This document shows positions 35,012 to 44,220 of a stretch of 64,000 nucleotides of DNA, one piece after another. The notes beneath the pieces are model-generated. The model was not told the DNA's origin. It ran no database searches and saw only the letters and a list, made by a program, of their open reading frames with translations. Within the stretch, counting starts at the first letter, position 1, and every line of letters starts with the position of its first letter. A program made the translations under genes and the position numbers. This DNA is from Chitinophagales bacterium (GTDB lineage Bacteria; Bacteroidota; Bacteroidia; Chitinophagales; CAIODY01). Location: the NCBI GenBank assembly GCA_947452995.1, contig CANGEV010000001.1:186001-250000 (forward strand), read 5' to 3'.

Positions 35012-37432
35012 TTAAAATTCTACAATCAAACCAATGTTCGGAGTACGAACACCATTTGTATTCGAAATGTAGCTACCCTGGTAATATTGCGGATTATCTT
35101 TATTTACAAGCGGATTGCCATTCACATCTCTTTTTACAGTTAGGAAAGGCTGTTGTAAGGTTTTGGTACCAAGAATATTTTGCACGTCCACGTACAAAAC
35201 CATGGACCATTTTTTAAAATTAAATTTTTTATCAACGCGCATGTCTACATTAAATAAGTCTTGTGCACGACGCGTATTCAATTTAGTGAAATCTAGTATT
35301 CCTTGTCCGGTAATATCCCAGTTAGCACGATTCAAGGAGGCTATTGAATCATACGGAGTGTAAGGCTGGCCACCTTGATATCTGATCTTCGTTCCTATTT
35401 CCCAGTTATTTTTAAACTTCTTACCAATGGTCGCATTGATGATATTTCTATAATCCCAAGAGGCACTAACATATTCTCCTTTAGCATTTTGGAATGAAGA
35501 ACGTACAAAGGTGTAGGTAAAAATTCCATAGATACCTTTAAATAGTTTTTGCTGATACGACAACTCCGCACCATAGGCGCGTCCTTTATTAATAGATTGC
35601 ACAGATTCGTTTCCTAGAACGCCAAAATCACCACCCAAATTCGCCAAAGAAACCTGGTAATTATTAGAGAAAGGATAGCGATCATATAACTTGAAGAACC
35701 CTTCTATAGACACTTTCGAGTTAATGGAAGAGAACCAATCAGCACCTAAAACAACCTGTTTACACTGAATATACTTCACTTGATTGAGTTTGTTTACCAA
35801 ATCACCTTCGGTATTACGGTAGCCTAAAATTGTATAACTAGGCAATTGATAATATATTCCCGTATTGAAATTTAGGTGTGCATTTTTAGCAATAAGATAG
35901 GATGCTGAAATTCGAGGCGAAAGCTGCTGTAATGGGTTTGACATTGAGCTTGCGTAATTATTGAAGTCTGTACGAACCCCAAAAGATAATTTCAATTTGT
36001 CATTTGCATACGATTTCGACCATTGCGTGAACAAGGAGAATTTCAAAAACTGCAATTTCGAATTAAAGTTCACTGTATCAATTCCGAAAGGCGTTGTAAA
36101 GCGATTAAAGGTCTTATTGGTATAATAAGCATGCTCTACTCCGGCTCCGAAATTAAACTTAAAGCCGTTCCACATCCCATTGTTTTCAGCACGCAATTTC
36201 ATTTCAGCCTCATAGGATTTATAGTTGTAAATCAAGCTATCCGGTTTTGTTTCAGCGTTGTTATAATACTTACTGATAGTATTGTTCAAACCGTTTCTAC
36301 TTAGCACTAGCACTGAATAACCATTCTTTCTAAAATGCTTCCAGTTAATACCAACCGTTCCGTTGTTTTGCTCGTTCTTAGGCAAATTCCCCAGAATATA
36401 CTGTGCATAGACTACACCGGTTGAATCACCTTTGTCTTGTGCATGCTTAACTGCGTCAAAGTTGTAAGAAAACTTATCTACGGCACATAGACCTAAAAAG
36501 GTGATATCGTTGCGCTTATTAGGTTTGATGCTTAATTTAAGTTCATAGTCATTAAACGTTGGCAAAAATGGCAGGCCAATTTGACGAAAAAGTACTTGCA
36601 AATAGCTTTGACGAGCACTAAACAACATGGTTGCGTGTTTACCTAATGGGCCTTCCAAACTTAATCCGGACGCTGTATAACCTGAAGTTAATGTACCTCC
36701 CCAACGATCACTACGACCATCTTTATTTTTCAAATCCAATACAGAACTCATACTATTGCCTCGATTTGCAGGGAATGCGCCGGTATAGAAATCAGCTTCG
36801 CGAATAAAGTCAACATTCAAAAGCCCTACGGGTCCACCTGTAGAACCTTGTGTAGCAAAGTGATTGATATTTGGTATTTCAATACCATCTAAATAAAACC
36901 TGTTTTCAGATGGTCCGCCACCTCTAACAAGTAAATCATTTCTATAAGAGACAGTACTAGCAACCCCTGGCAAATTTTGCAATACTTTAGAAATATCACG
37001 ATTAGAACCTGGGTTACGTTGAATTTCATTAAAGCCAATTGAGCGAACACTTAACGGACTTTCTTCCATAGAAGTGAACTTGTCGGCAGCGGAAACGCGT
37101 ACTTCCCCTAAGGCTTTTTTTGCTTTTTCTAATTGAAAGTCGACTTGCTTAGGAGCGCTGTTTCGGACTTCCACTTCAAACTCAACTTTTGTAACGAAGC
37201 CGAGTGTTGAACATTCCACATTATAAGCTCCTGGTTTTATGTTAGAAATAAAATAGTACCCATTTGAATCTGTGTAAGCGCCTAATTCTGTTCCCTGTAA
37301 TTTAACAGAGGCAAAAGAAAGAGGTTCATTATTCAAGGCATCTGAAACTCTACCTTTTATGGTAGATTGCGCATTAACTGTGAATGTAAAAAAAGCGACA
37401 AAAGAGATAAGAAGTGGGTAAAATTTCAACAT
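35012..37432 (-). CDS. TonB-dependent receptor with carboxypeptidase-regulatory-like N-terminus
   Basis: 806 residues. A signal peptide precedes a CarboxypepD_reg-like domain (about 22-105, IKGRVSDALNNEPLSFASV), then the plug (about 115-240, with KVLQNLPGVAS and LVRGGGPSENRFYLDGIEI), then a 22-strand-type barrel ending NIGLIVEF. No SusD partner is adjacent, so it is not a polysaccharide-utilisation pair; substrate could be a metal chelate or peptide. Single gene. A TACTTTTG box is 4 nt before the ATG. Confidence 0.95.
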   Translation of the reverse strand: MLKFYPLLISFVAFFTFTVNAQSTIKGRVSDALNNEPLSFASVKLQGTELGAYTDSNGYYFISNIKPGAYNVECSTLGFVTKVEFEVEVRNSAPKQVDFQLEKAKKALGEVRVSAADKFTSMEESPLSVRSIGFNEIQRNPGSNRDISKVLQNLPGVASTVSYRNDLLVRGGGPSENRFYLDGIEIPNINHFATQGSTGGPVGLLNVDFIREADFYTGAFPANRGNSMSSVLDLKNKDGRSDRWGGTLTSGYTASGLSLEGPLGKHATMLFSARQSYLQVLFRQIGLPFLPTFNDYELKLSIKPNKRNDITFLGLCAVDKFSYNFDAVKHAQDKGDSTGVVYAQYILGNLPKNEQNNGTVGINWKHFRKNGYSVLVLSRNGLNNTISKYYNNAETKPDSLIYNYKSYEAEMKLRAENNGMWNGFKFNFGAGVEHAYYTNKTFNRFTTPFGIDTVNFNSKLQFLKFSLFTQWSKSYANDKLKLSFGVRTDFNNYASSMSNPLQQLSPRISASYLIAKNAHLNFNTGIYYQLPSYTILGYRNTEGDLVNKLNQVKYIQCKQVVLGADWFSSINSKVSIEGFFKLYDRYPFSNNYQVSLANLGGDFGVLGNESVQSINKGRAYGAELSYQQKLFKGIYGIFTYTFVRSSFQNAKGEYVSASWDYRNIINATIGKKFKNNWEIGTKIRYQGGQPYTPYDSIASLNRANWDITGQGILDFTKLNTRRAQDLFNVDMRVDKKFNFKKWSMVLYVDVQNILGTKTLQQPFLTVKRDVNGNPLVNKDNPQYYQGSYISNTNGVRTPNIGLIVEF

Positions 37433-37444
37433 TTGGCAAAAGTA
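37433..37444 (-). promoter_or_regulatory. -7 box directly before the TonB receptor gene (predicted leaderless)
   Basis: TACTTTTG (37444-37437), then CCAA, then ATG at 37432. It is a full TAnnTTTG match with 4-nt spacing to the start. Confidence 0.55.
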
Positions 37445-37591
37445 CTTTTTTGAATAATTTTTAATTTATCAATTTGGGAAAACCTAACGAAAATCATAAC
37501 AATTCTTTAAGAATAATGTTCAAAAATGAAAATTATTACTGAATTCCTTCGAATTTCAAGTCATTCCCATTAATTTTCGAAAAAATCGACT

Positions 37592-39682
37592 GTGTTTCAT
37601 TTCCAATATTCAGTGTGGTGGATAATACCTTGTTTGTGCCTTGGAATGGTATACGCTTTTTTGCTTTATAAGAATGAAAAGAACTTTGAAGAATCCTTTC
37701 TAGCTTTCAAAAAGTTAAAGTATCTACTCTTTGCCTTAAGAGCTATTTTCATAAGTTTATTAGCAATATTACTTCTTGTTCCGTTAATAGAACATTTACG
37801 TTCTGAGACTAAAAAGCCAATAGTTTGTTTGTTAATGGACCAGTCGAAGTCGATGCGTTATAATAATGACAGTACTGCACTCAGAAAACATTGGAAGGAA
37901 CTGAAGGAAGCGTTAAAGGATGATTACGAAGTAAAATCGTATCAATTTGGGAGTGAATTAGCAATTGAACAAAACCCATCTTATTATAACGCTAATAGCA
38001 GTAACATTTCCGAAGCGCTAATTGATATAGGTGATCGAAATGCGGGCCAGCCTATGGCCGGAATTATTCTTTGTAGTGACGGTATTTACAATTCAGGCAG
38101 CAATCCTATCTATACAGAAATTGAAGGCAATTCACCTATATACACAGTTGGAATCGGCGATACAACAAAACGACCTGATCTAGGATGGCAAGAAATAAAG
38201 GCGAATAAAACTTGTTTTTTAAATGACCAATTGAACGTAAAAGCCGATTGGAGGGCAATACAACTTCGCGCTAAAACAGCCAACTATCAATTGTTAGAGA
38301 TGCGACAAGGCAAGTGGCAATCTTTAGAAAAAGGAAGCTTAGCGATAAATGGTAGTAACGCTACAGGCACAATACAATTTATATTATCCCCTAAGGAGAT
38401 TGGCATCCATCATTATCTTTTACGAATTGATACACTAGACTACGAACAAAACTTATTCAACAATCAAAAGGATTTTTTTATAGAAGTAATCGAAAAGAAA
38501 CAGCATGTTTTGATATTGGCAGATGCTCCACATCCAGATTTAGCAGCCTTAAAGAATGCACTCACAACGCAAATAGGTATCGAAGCCGAAATTGCATTTA
38601 TTCAATCGTTTAATTCTCAAAAGACTAACAACTATGATTTATTAATCTTGCACAGTTTACCTTCTAGAAGAAACCCTGCAAGTGATGTATTAAGCGCTAT
38701 TCAACGCAATAATATCCCTTGTCTTTACGTTGTTAGCAGTGCTACTAATTTGGTTGCCTTGAATAATTGTCAAGCATCCATTGGAATCAGACCTGGCGGA
38801 ACGAATGCCAATGAGGTACAAGCAATTTTTAGTAAAGATTTTAATCATTTCACTTTAGATGAAACGACCTTGGAAGAATTAAACAAATATCCTCCATTAA
38901 TAGTCCCTTTTGCAGATTTTAAAATAAATGGAGATATACAAATATTAGCGACACAAAAAATAGGGAATACTAAAACAAGCTATCCATTAATTGTTTTAGG
39001 AACGAAGGAAGGAATAATTCTTGGAGAAGGTATTTGGCGTTGGTCGATGCAAGATAAACGACCAGAACACAACAATAGTTCTGCTTTCAATGATTTGATC
39101 AACAAAACATGTAATTACTTAGTGCGGCATGCAAACAAGCAACCATTTGAAGTAAGCACTGCTAAAAAAATATTTTCAGCCGAAGAACAAGTTAACTTCG
39201 ATGCGTACTTACGTAATGAGAGTGGAGAGTATACTAACACTGCAGAAGTAACATTAAAGGTTATGGATACTAAGAAAAAAGAATTCAATTATACAATGAA
39301 TAAAGAAAGTAGCACTTATTCGTTAAATGCAGGTTTTCTAGCAAGCGGCGTTTATACTTTTGTGGGTCAGTGCACTCGAAATGGCAAAACGTTTAGTGCA
39401 GAAGGCTCTTTTCGCGTCGAAACAAGTGAACAGGAGTTGCAGAACTTAGTAGCGAATCATGAATTATTAAAGCAGCTATCGAATAAACATCAAGGCATAT
39501 TTTGTCATTCGAAAGAGCTTAGCAAAATTGTAGAACACCTAAAAAAACAAAACAGCAGTAAGCCTATAATTGTGAATGAGAAAAAAGTTGATCCCCTTTT
39601 AAATATTGGATGGATACTTTTGATAATCGTTTTTATTATTAGTCTAGAATGGGGCTTACGAAAATATTTTGGCGCTTATTAG
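37592..39682 (+). CDS. Membrane protein with VWA-like domain
   Basis: 696 residues. Two N-terminal membrane helices (10-30 and 45-66) are followed by a von Willebrand A-like segment with the metal-site motif DQSKS (D83, S85, S87), a long periplasmic/extracytoplasmic region and one C-terminal helix (LLNIGWILLIIVFIISLEWG). This matches the Bacteroidota membrane VWA proteins related to BatA-type families but with an unclear function. The start is GTG 37592, giving a helix immediately; a further GTG at 37613 is possible. PolX follows 4 nt after the stop. Confidence 0.75.
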   Translation: MFHFQYSVWWIIPCLCLGMVYAFLLYKNEKNFEESFLAFKKLKYLLFALRAIFISLLAILLLVPLIEHLRSETKKPIVCLLMDQSKSMRYNNDSTALRKHWKELKEALKDDYEVKSYQFGSELAIEQNPSYYNANSSNISEALIDIGDRNAGQPMAGIILCSDGIYNSGSNPIYTEIEGNSPIYTVGIGDTTKRPDLGWQEIKANKTCFLNDQLNVKADWRAIQLRAKTANYQLLEMRQGKWQSLEKGSLAINGSNATGTIQFILSPKEIGIHHYLLRIDTLDYEQNLFNNQKDFFIEVIEKKQHVLILADAPHPDLAALKNALTTQIGIEAEIAFIQSFNSQKTNNYDLLILHSLPSRRNPASDVLSAIQRNNIPCLYVVSSATNLVALNNCQASIGIRPGGTNANEVQAIFSKDFNHFTLDETTLEELNKYPPLIVPFADFKINGDIQILATQKIGNTKTSYPLIVLGTKEGIILGEGIWRWSMQDKRPEHNNSSAFNDLINKTCNYLVRHANKQPFEVSTAKKIFSAEEQVNFDAYLRNESGEYTNTAEVTLKVMDTKKKEFNYTMNKESSTYSLNAGFLASGVYTFVGQCTRNGKTFSAEGSFRVETSEQELQNLVANHELLKQLSNKHQGIFCHSKELSKIVEHLKKQNSSKPIIVNEKKVDPLLNIGWILLIIVFIISLEWGLRKYFGAY

Positions 39683-39686
39683 TACT

Positions 39687-41330
39687 ATGACAAACGAAGA
39701 CATTGCAGATCTATTAGAATTAACAGTAAAACTCATGGATCTCCATGAGGAGAATCCTTTCAAATCAAAATCTTATGCTTCCGCGGCGTATAGAATCAGC
39801 AAATTAGGCACTAATTTGGAGGGTAAATCTTTAACCGAGTTGCAAGCCCTTCCAGAGCTTGGTAAGACGACGGCTTCGGTAGTTGATGAGATCCTTAGAA
39901 CGGGCACGTGGAGTACCTTACAAGATTTACTTTCTAAAACGCCAAAAGGAATTTTAGAAATGATGCGTATCAAAGGACTTGGCCCTAAAAAAGTGAAGAG
40001 CATTTGGACGCAGTTAAATATTGAAACACCTGGGGAGCTGCTGTATGCAATTCAGGAGCAGCGACTTTCTACCTTAAAAGGGTTTGGTGAAAAAACGCAA
40101 GCGGATTTAGAAAAGGCAATTACCTTTTTCATTGCGCATCAGGGTAAATTCCATTATGCAGAAGGTGAAGAAATTTTAAGCACCTTATTACCTATACTAC
40201 AAAATGCGTTTCCAGCTATCAAAATTGAAATCTATGGAGCGACTCGAAGAAAATCGAATGTACTTGAGCAAATTTCAATTGCGGGAGATTATAGAATGAT
40301 GCTTCCGTTGGGAACTTATCCGCCCTACCCTAGTTTAGTTATTGAGTCGTGTGATGAAACTTCTTGGACTGGACAAATTGCAGACAAATATAAGATTGAG
40401 TATAAAGCTATTTCCAAAAGCGACTTCTACAAAGATATTTGGTTGAGTTCAGCTTCTGTAGATCACATAGCGGGAATGAAGTTGGAGCAAACATTTAATA
40501 GCGAAGAAGAAATCTACATCACCAATGGATTAGCGTTTCACCCTTCGGAATGCCGTGAATTTGGCAGCAAGTGGAACGAAAATTATATCAATGGTTTGAT
40601 TCAAGATAAGGACATTCATGGAGTCATTCATAACCATAGTATATATAGTGACGGAAGGAATACAGTAGAGGAAATGGCTACAGCATGTGAGGCTGCAGGA
40701 TATTCCTATTTAGTGATGAGTGATCATTCGCAAACGGCTTCTTATGCCGGAGGAATGGGCATGGATAAAGTTTATTCTCAGTTTAAAACGATTGACAATT
40801 GGAACGCGAAGCATCCTAACTTTAGAGTCTATAAAAGTGTGGAGAGTGATATTTTGAGTGATGGTTCATTAGATTATACCGATGCAGAACTTGAAGGATT
40901 TGATTTAGTAATCGTTTCTGTGCATGCCGGATTGAAAATGGATGAAGAGACAGCCATGCGACGTTTATTAAAGGCGATTGAACATCCAAGCACACGTATA
41001 TTAGGCCATATGACAGGACGCTTATTATTATCTCGTCCGGGCTACCCTATTGACCATAAAAAAATCATAGATGCTTGTGCTGCAAACAAAGTAGCCATTG
41101 AAATTAATGCTAGTCCGTATCGCTTAGATATAGATTGGCGCTGGTTAATGTATGCGCAGGAGAAAGGAGTATGGATAAGTATTAATCCAGATGCGCATAG
41201 CATTGAGGGGATAAAAGATATTCATTGGGGAGTTGTCACTGCACGTAAAGGTGGCTTGCTAACAAGTAATACTTTAAACGCTTTAGAATTGGAAGCATTT
41301 GAAGAATGGAGAAAAAATTTCAAAAAATAA
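39687..41330 (+). CDS. polX: PolX-family protein: helix-hairpin-helix, degenerate polymerase palm, PHP domain
   Basis: 547 residues from ATG 39687; an upstream Met at 39669 would overlap the VWA gene. Order: 8-kDa/HhH region (1-150, with LPELGKTTA and IKGLGPKKVK), palm-like region, then PHP phosphoesterase domain (about 312-545). The PHP metal ligands are present: HNHSIYSDG, SDHS, VESDIL, VSVHAGL, GHMTGR, EINASP and NPDAHS. In the palm the GSxRR-like GATRR is at 184-188, but the usual DxD metal pair reads GDYR (200-203), so polymerase activity is doubtful. It may act mainly as a nuclease or phosphatase in base-excision repair. Confidence 0.9.
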   Translation: MTNEDIADLLELTVKLMDLHEENPFKSKSYASAAYRISKLGTNLEGKSLTELQALPELGKTTASVVDEILRTGTWSTLQDLLSKTPKGILEMMRIKGLGPKKVKSIWTQLNIETPGELLYAIQEQRLSTLKGFGEKTQADLEKAITFFIAHQGKFHYAEGEEILSTLLPILQNAFPAIKIEIYGATRRKSNVLEQISIAGDYRMMLPLGTYPPYPSLVIESCDETSWTGQIADKYKIEYKAISKSDFYKDIWLSSASVDHIAGMKLEQTFNSEEEIYITNGLAFHPSECREFGSKWNENYINGLIQDKDIHGVIHNHSIYSDGRNTVEEMATACEAAGYSYLVMSDHSQTASYAGGMGMDKVYSQFKTIDNWNAKHPNFRVYKSVESDILSDGSLDYTDAELEGFDLVIVSVHAGLKMDEETAMRRLLKAIEHPSTRILGHMTGRLLLSRPGYPIDHKKIIDACAANKVAIEINASPYRLDIDWRWLMYAQEKGVWISINPDAHSIEGIKDIHWGVVTARKGGLLTSNTLNALELEAFEEWRKNFKK

Positions 41331-41340
41331 TTCATTTTTT

Positions 41341-41371
41341 TTTGGAAATAATAAAACGATTTGTATTTTTG
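41341..41371 (+). promoter_or_regulatory. Promoter of tRNA-Lys
   Basis: TTTG (41341-41344), 19-nt spacer, TATTTTTG (41364-41371), immediately followed by CAGTCC as in the tRNA-tuf promoter. Near-ideal Bacteroidota consensus. Confidence 0.85.
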
Positions 41372-41410
41372 CAGTCCCAAAATTTACCAACGGTAAATAA
41401 ATAAGTGGAA

Positions 41411-41483
41411 GATTCCGTAGCTCAGCTGGTAGAGCATAACACTTTTAATGTTGGGGTCCTGGGTTCGAGTCCCAGCGGGATCA
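41411..41483 (+). tRNA. tRNA-Lys (anticodon TTT)
   Basis: Acceptor GATTCCG/CGGGATC, discriminator A at 41483, D-arm GCTCAGCTGGTAGAGC, anticodon loop CTTTTAA (TTT), T-arm GGGTTCGAGTCCC. CCA is not encoded. Own promoter upstream and terminator copy 4 downstream, so it is a single-gene unit. Confidence 0.96.
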
Positions 41484-41486
41484 CAG

Positions 41487-41527
41487 AAAAAAAGCCTCCG
41501 TCAAATGATGGAGGCTTTTTTGTTTTT
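41487..41527. terminator. Bidirectional terminator hairpin, copy 4 of 4
   Basis: A-run, GCCTCCGTC (41494-41502), 4-nt loop, GATGGAGGC (41507-41515, one G-T wobble), TTTTTTG. It separates tRNA-Lys from the convergent T9SS-associated gene pair. Confidence 0.9.
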
Positions 41528-41571
41528 AGTAGTCAAGATATATCTTCCCTAGCTTAAGATGTTAGTATAAT

Positions 41572-42495
41572 TTAGTTATCGATAAAATAGCCATTAATAA
41601 ATACCTTACCAGAAAGAAAATTGAGTGTTGCAGATAATGTGCTCCCTGATGGAACAATAAAGGGGCCACTTAGCCAGTTATTTCCATTGGAAATTTGATT
41701 CCCATTTAAAAATAAATTATAGCCGCCCCATGCCGAACTTGTAGGATTATAGAAGCCTGATGGATTAGAAGAAACTGAACAAATAATAAAGGTTTTACCA
41801 CTAGGTACAACAATAGGATTAGTGAGTAAATTAAGAGTAATCCATTTAACCGTTTTATCAACTAACATACAAGGAATAGTATCATCAAAATAATTAAACA
41901 CTTCACCTTCACTTAATGCAAAAACAAATGAGACCGTGTCAAGACCAAGTTTTATTCCGCGTAGTGTATTATCCCCACAAGATCCTACATACAAATTTTT
42001 ACCCATAGGGACAGTATAAGGAGTGGTTCCAACAACAACAATGTTCGCGTTATTTAAACCGTCAGGATGTTCTAAATCAGCATAAATTTGTTTTGTTTTA
42101 TTTGCATATAATGCATAAGGCGTACTCATGAATTGTGTAATTCCCATTAGTAAAAAATTGCTCCCCCCTAAGGTATCAATCTCAGTCTTAAGCCATTTGT
42201 AATTTTTACCCCAGTTGATTGTCAAAAAGTTACCTTGCGTAATAACACCATTACCAATGACAACAGAAAAAGTACCGCTAGCATCCGTTATGGTATTATG
42301 TGTTTCAGTGTATAAAATTGTACCGTTCGAGATACTATCAACAATACTTAATTGCAAGCTGATATTTCTATTCGTCAACGGTCCATTTGCATTCATTGCA
42401 ACGGCCTGATAGTTGATTCCTTGTGGTGCTTGAGCGTATAAGAACTTTACAGAAAACGAAAATATTACTAGATATATGAAAATTACTTTTTTCAT
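41572..42495 (-). CDS. Secreted surface protein with the common Bacteroidota N-terminal beta domain
   Basis: 307 residues with signal peptide (FIYLVIFSFSVKFLYAQ). It opens with APQGINYQAVAMNANGPLTN, then LQLSIVDSISNGTILYTETH and ITQFMSTPYALYA: a domain very common in Bacteroidota surface/tail-like proteins whose role is unknown. The remainder is a beta-rich segment with GLNNANIVVVGT and PFIVPSGSTLSATL that resembles a sugar-binding or structural fold. It has no T9SS tail itself but overlaps by 4 nt (ATGA) the downstream end of the T9SS gene that precedes it. Confidence 0.7.
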   Translation of the reverse strand: MKKVIFIYLVIFSFSVKFLYAQAPQGINYQAVAMNANGPLTNRNISLQLSIVDSISNGTILYTETHNTITDASGTFSVVIGNGVITQGNFLTINWGKNYKWLKTEIDTLGGSNFLLMGITQFMSTPYALYANKTKQIYADLEHPDGLNNANIVVVGTTPYTVPMGKNLYVGSCGDNTLRGIKLGLDTVSFVFALSEGEVFNYFDDTIPCMLVDKTVKWITLNLLTNPIVVPSGKTFIICSVSSNPSGFYNPTSSAWGGYNLFLNGNQISNGNNWLSGPFIVPSGSTLSATLNFLSGKVFINGYFIDN

Positions 42496-42974
42496 TGTTT
42501 AATAATTTTTGCGGTGGAGATAAATTCGTTTAATTCATTATAAAAAGTAACAAAAAAGATGCCTGCAGGAAGCTTGCTTATATCTAATGTATTATTAGTA
42601 TTAACCTGACTAATAATTACCTGTCCTACTAAATTTTGGATTTCCACTTTTTTAACGGCCGTATTATGAATATCAAAGTTTATAACTTCTGTTGTTGGAT
42701 TTGGATAAACCACAATACGAGAAGGATCGAAAAGGAATGTTGAATTATTAGATGAATTAATTATTTCAAATGAACCAGGTAAAAAGCCTTGCGAAAGCAT
42801 GACAGCTGCATTTCCCTTTTTAGTAACAACAGGTTCACCAATATTCACTCGAAGAGTCGTACCATTTGCTGCGCTTGTGTTTCCACAAGTATTAAAAACG
42901 AATCGTTCAATAAACTGAGCATTAACACTTAGACTGAACCATAAAAACATTATTAAAAGGTATAATTGCTTCAT
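42492..42974 (-). CDS. Small T9SS type A sorting-domain protein
   Basis: 160 residues: signal peptide to about 19, a short conserved stretch with RVNIGEPVVTKKG and MLSQGFLPG, then a T9SS C-terminal sorting domain (VVYPNPTTEVINFD to the end). The CTD makes up about half of the protein. Exported across the outer membrane by T9SS. It heads a two-gene operon with the 307-residue protein; the overlap suggests coupled synthesis. An AT-rich palindrome lies 20 nt upstream. Confidence 0.8.
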   Translation of the reverse strand: MKQLYLLIMFLWFSLSVNAQFIERFVFNTCGNTSAANGTTLRVNIGEPVVTKKGNAAVMLSQGFLPGSFEIINSSNNSTFLFDPSRIVVYPNPTTEVINFDIHNTAVKKVEIQNLVGQVIISQVNTNNTLDISKLPAGIFFVTFYNELNEFISTAKIIKQ

Positions 42975-42993
42975 TAATTAAAATTAATAAAAA

Positions 42994-43010
42994 TTAATTA
43001 GTCTAATTAA
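42994..43010. repeat. Perfect palindrome upstream of the T9SS gene pair
   Basis: TTAATTAG, T, CTAATTAA: an 8-bp inverted repeat with a 1-nt centre, 20-36 nt before the ATG at 42974. It could be an operator for a dimeric regulator, but the region is very AT-rich. Confidence 0.4.
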
Positions 43011-43050
43011 TCATTTAACAAATCAATCAATCCATGAAGCCTATCTCCTT

Positions 43051-44220
43051 TTACTTCTTCATTTCACTTACGATATCCTTCACCAATTGCACATAAGTCG
43101 GTTTTAAATAGCTATCGCTGTCTGTGCCATAATTGACACACAAAATAAAGTATCGGCCGTTATGCGGGAAATAATACACCTCACAGGCATAACCTAAATC
43201 GCCTCCGGTATGGCCGATTCGGTATTCGGTGCTGTTAGTTCCAAGGCTCTTCCTAAATAAACCTAAACCAAAGTCAGTATCCGGCGAGTTCTGCTTCCAT
43301 TGCATCATCGTATCCAAAGTACTTTGCTTTAGGACTGTTTTATCTAAGAATACAGCCTTCACGAACTTCTGCAAATCGAATACATTGCTATAAACACCCG
43401 TAAATCCGTTTCCACTTCCTGTTACGATATTGCTAACATTAGAGACGGTCCCTTTATTGTACAAATCATAGTATCCTTGCGCAGTAATGGCTGGTAGTGC
43501 ATCATGTGTATGATAATAGGTACTCGACATCCCGATTGGGTCAATCACCTTTTCATGTAGTAATTCATTGTGCGGACGGCCCGTAATTTTTTCAATACAC
43601 ATACTCAACAACAAGGTATTTGTATTTGAATAACGCACTTCCGTATTAACTGTGAATACAGCAGCCTGCCCTCTTACATAAGTCAGTAGTTCCTCGCCGG
43701 TCCAGTGCTTATTGGGATTATGTAATACCGCCAAATAGAAATCGCTGCTACGAATGATATCATAAATACCCGAGGTATGTTGCATTAAATTCCGGAGCGT
43801 TACTTGATCTGCATTGGCAATCCCTTCAATAGTCTTTGCATCCAACCATTTCGAGACTTTATCATCTATATTTACTTTGCCTTCTTCCACCAATTTCATC
43901 ACCATTACCGCCATCATCATTTTTGTAATACTACCTAATTTTTGTACCGAGCATGGTTGATAGGCTATATTGGATTCGATATCAGCCATACCGGAAGCTC
44001 CGTACCAAACGCCATTTGAATCAGCAATCAACAAGCTCATACCAGGCAATCCAGCTTTCGTAGCCTCGTCCATCAAGGATTGAAAAGCGACAGATTTAGG
44101 ATGACTTTGGGGAGCCTCTACCGTACATGCCGTTGAAGCATTGGTTTCCGCCTTACGACACGCATTCAATGTTATAAGCGTGAAAACACTTAGAAACAAA
44201 ACAATTTTATTTAGTCGCAT
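43051..44220 (-). CDS. Serine hydrolase lipoprotein, class C beta-lactamase-like fold (second)
   Basis: 389 residues from ATG 44220, giving a lipoprotein signal ending at Cys21 (TLNACRKA); the in-frame ATG at 44247 would add nine residues. Beta-lactamase-family motifs: S97-I-T-K100 (SxxK), YSN (YxN) and HTGGDLG (the third motif in its standard HTG form). Likely D,D-peptidase or esterase in the cell envelope. It overlaps the upstream 206-residue protein gene by 14 nt, so the two are coupled. Distant from the 3286-4500 hydrolase in sequence, so not a recent duplication. Confidence 0.88.
   Translation of the reverse strand: MRLNKIVLFLSVFTLITLNACRKAETNASTACTVEAPQSHPKSVAFQSLMDEATKAGLPGMSLLIADSNGVWYGASGMADIESNIAYQPCSVQKLGSITKMMMAVMVMKLVEEGKVNIDDKVSKWLDAKTIEGIANADQVTLRNLMQHTSGIYDIIRSSDFYLAVLHNPNKHWTGEELLTYVRGQAAVFTVNTEVRYSNTNTLLLSMCIEKITGRPHNELLHEKVIDPIGMSSTYYHTHDALPAITAQGYYDLYNKGTVSNVSNIVTGSGNGFTGVYSNVFDLQKFVKAVFLDKTVLKQSTLDTMMQWKQNSPDTDFGLGLFRKSLGTNSTEYRIGHTGGDLGYACEVYYFPHNGRYFILCVNYGTDSDSYLKPTYVQLVKDIVSEMKK

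Noticed and set aside
35012-37432. Polysaccharide-utilisation locus around the TonB receptor
   Set aside because: No SusD-like gene or glycoside hydrolases are adjacent; neighbours are a permease and a VWA protein.
3286-44220. The two beta-lactamase-like hydrolases as a duplication
   Set aside because: Only fold motifs are shared; sequence and operon context differ, so there is no sign of recent duplication.
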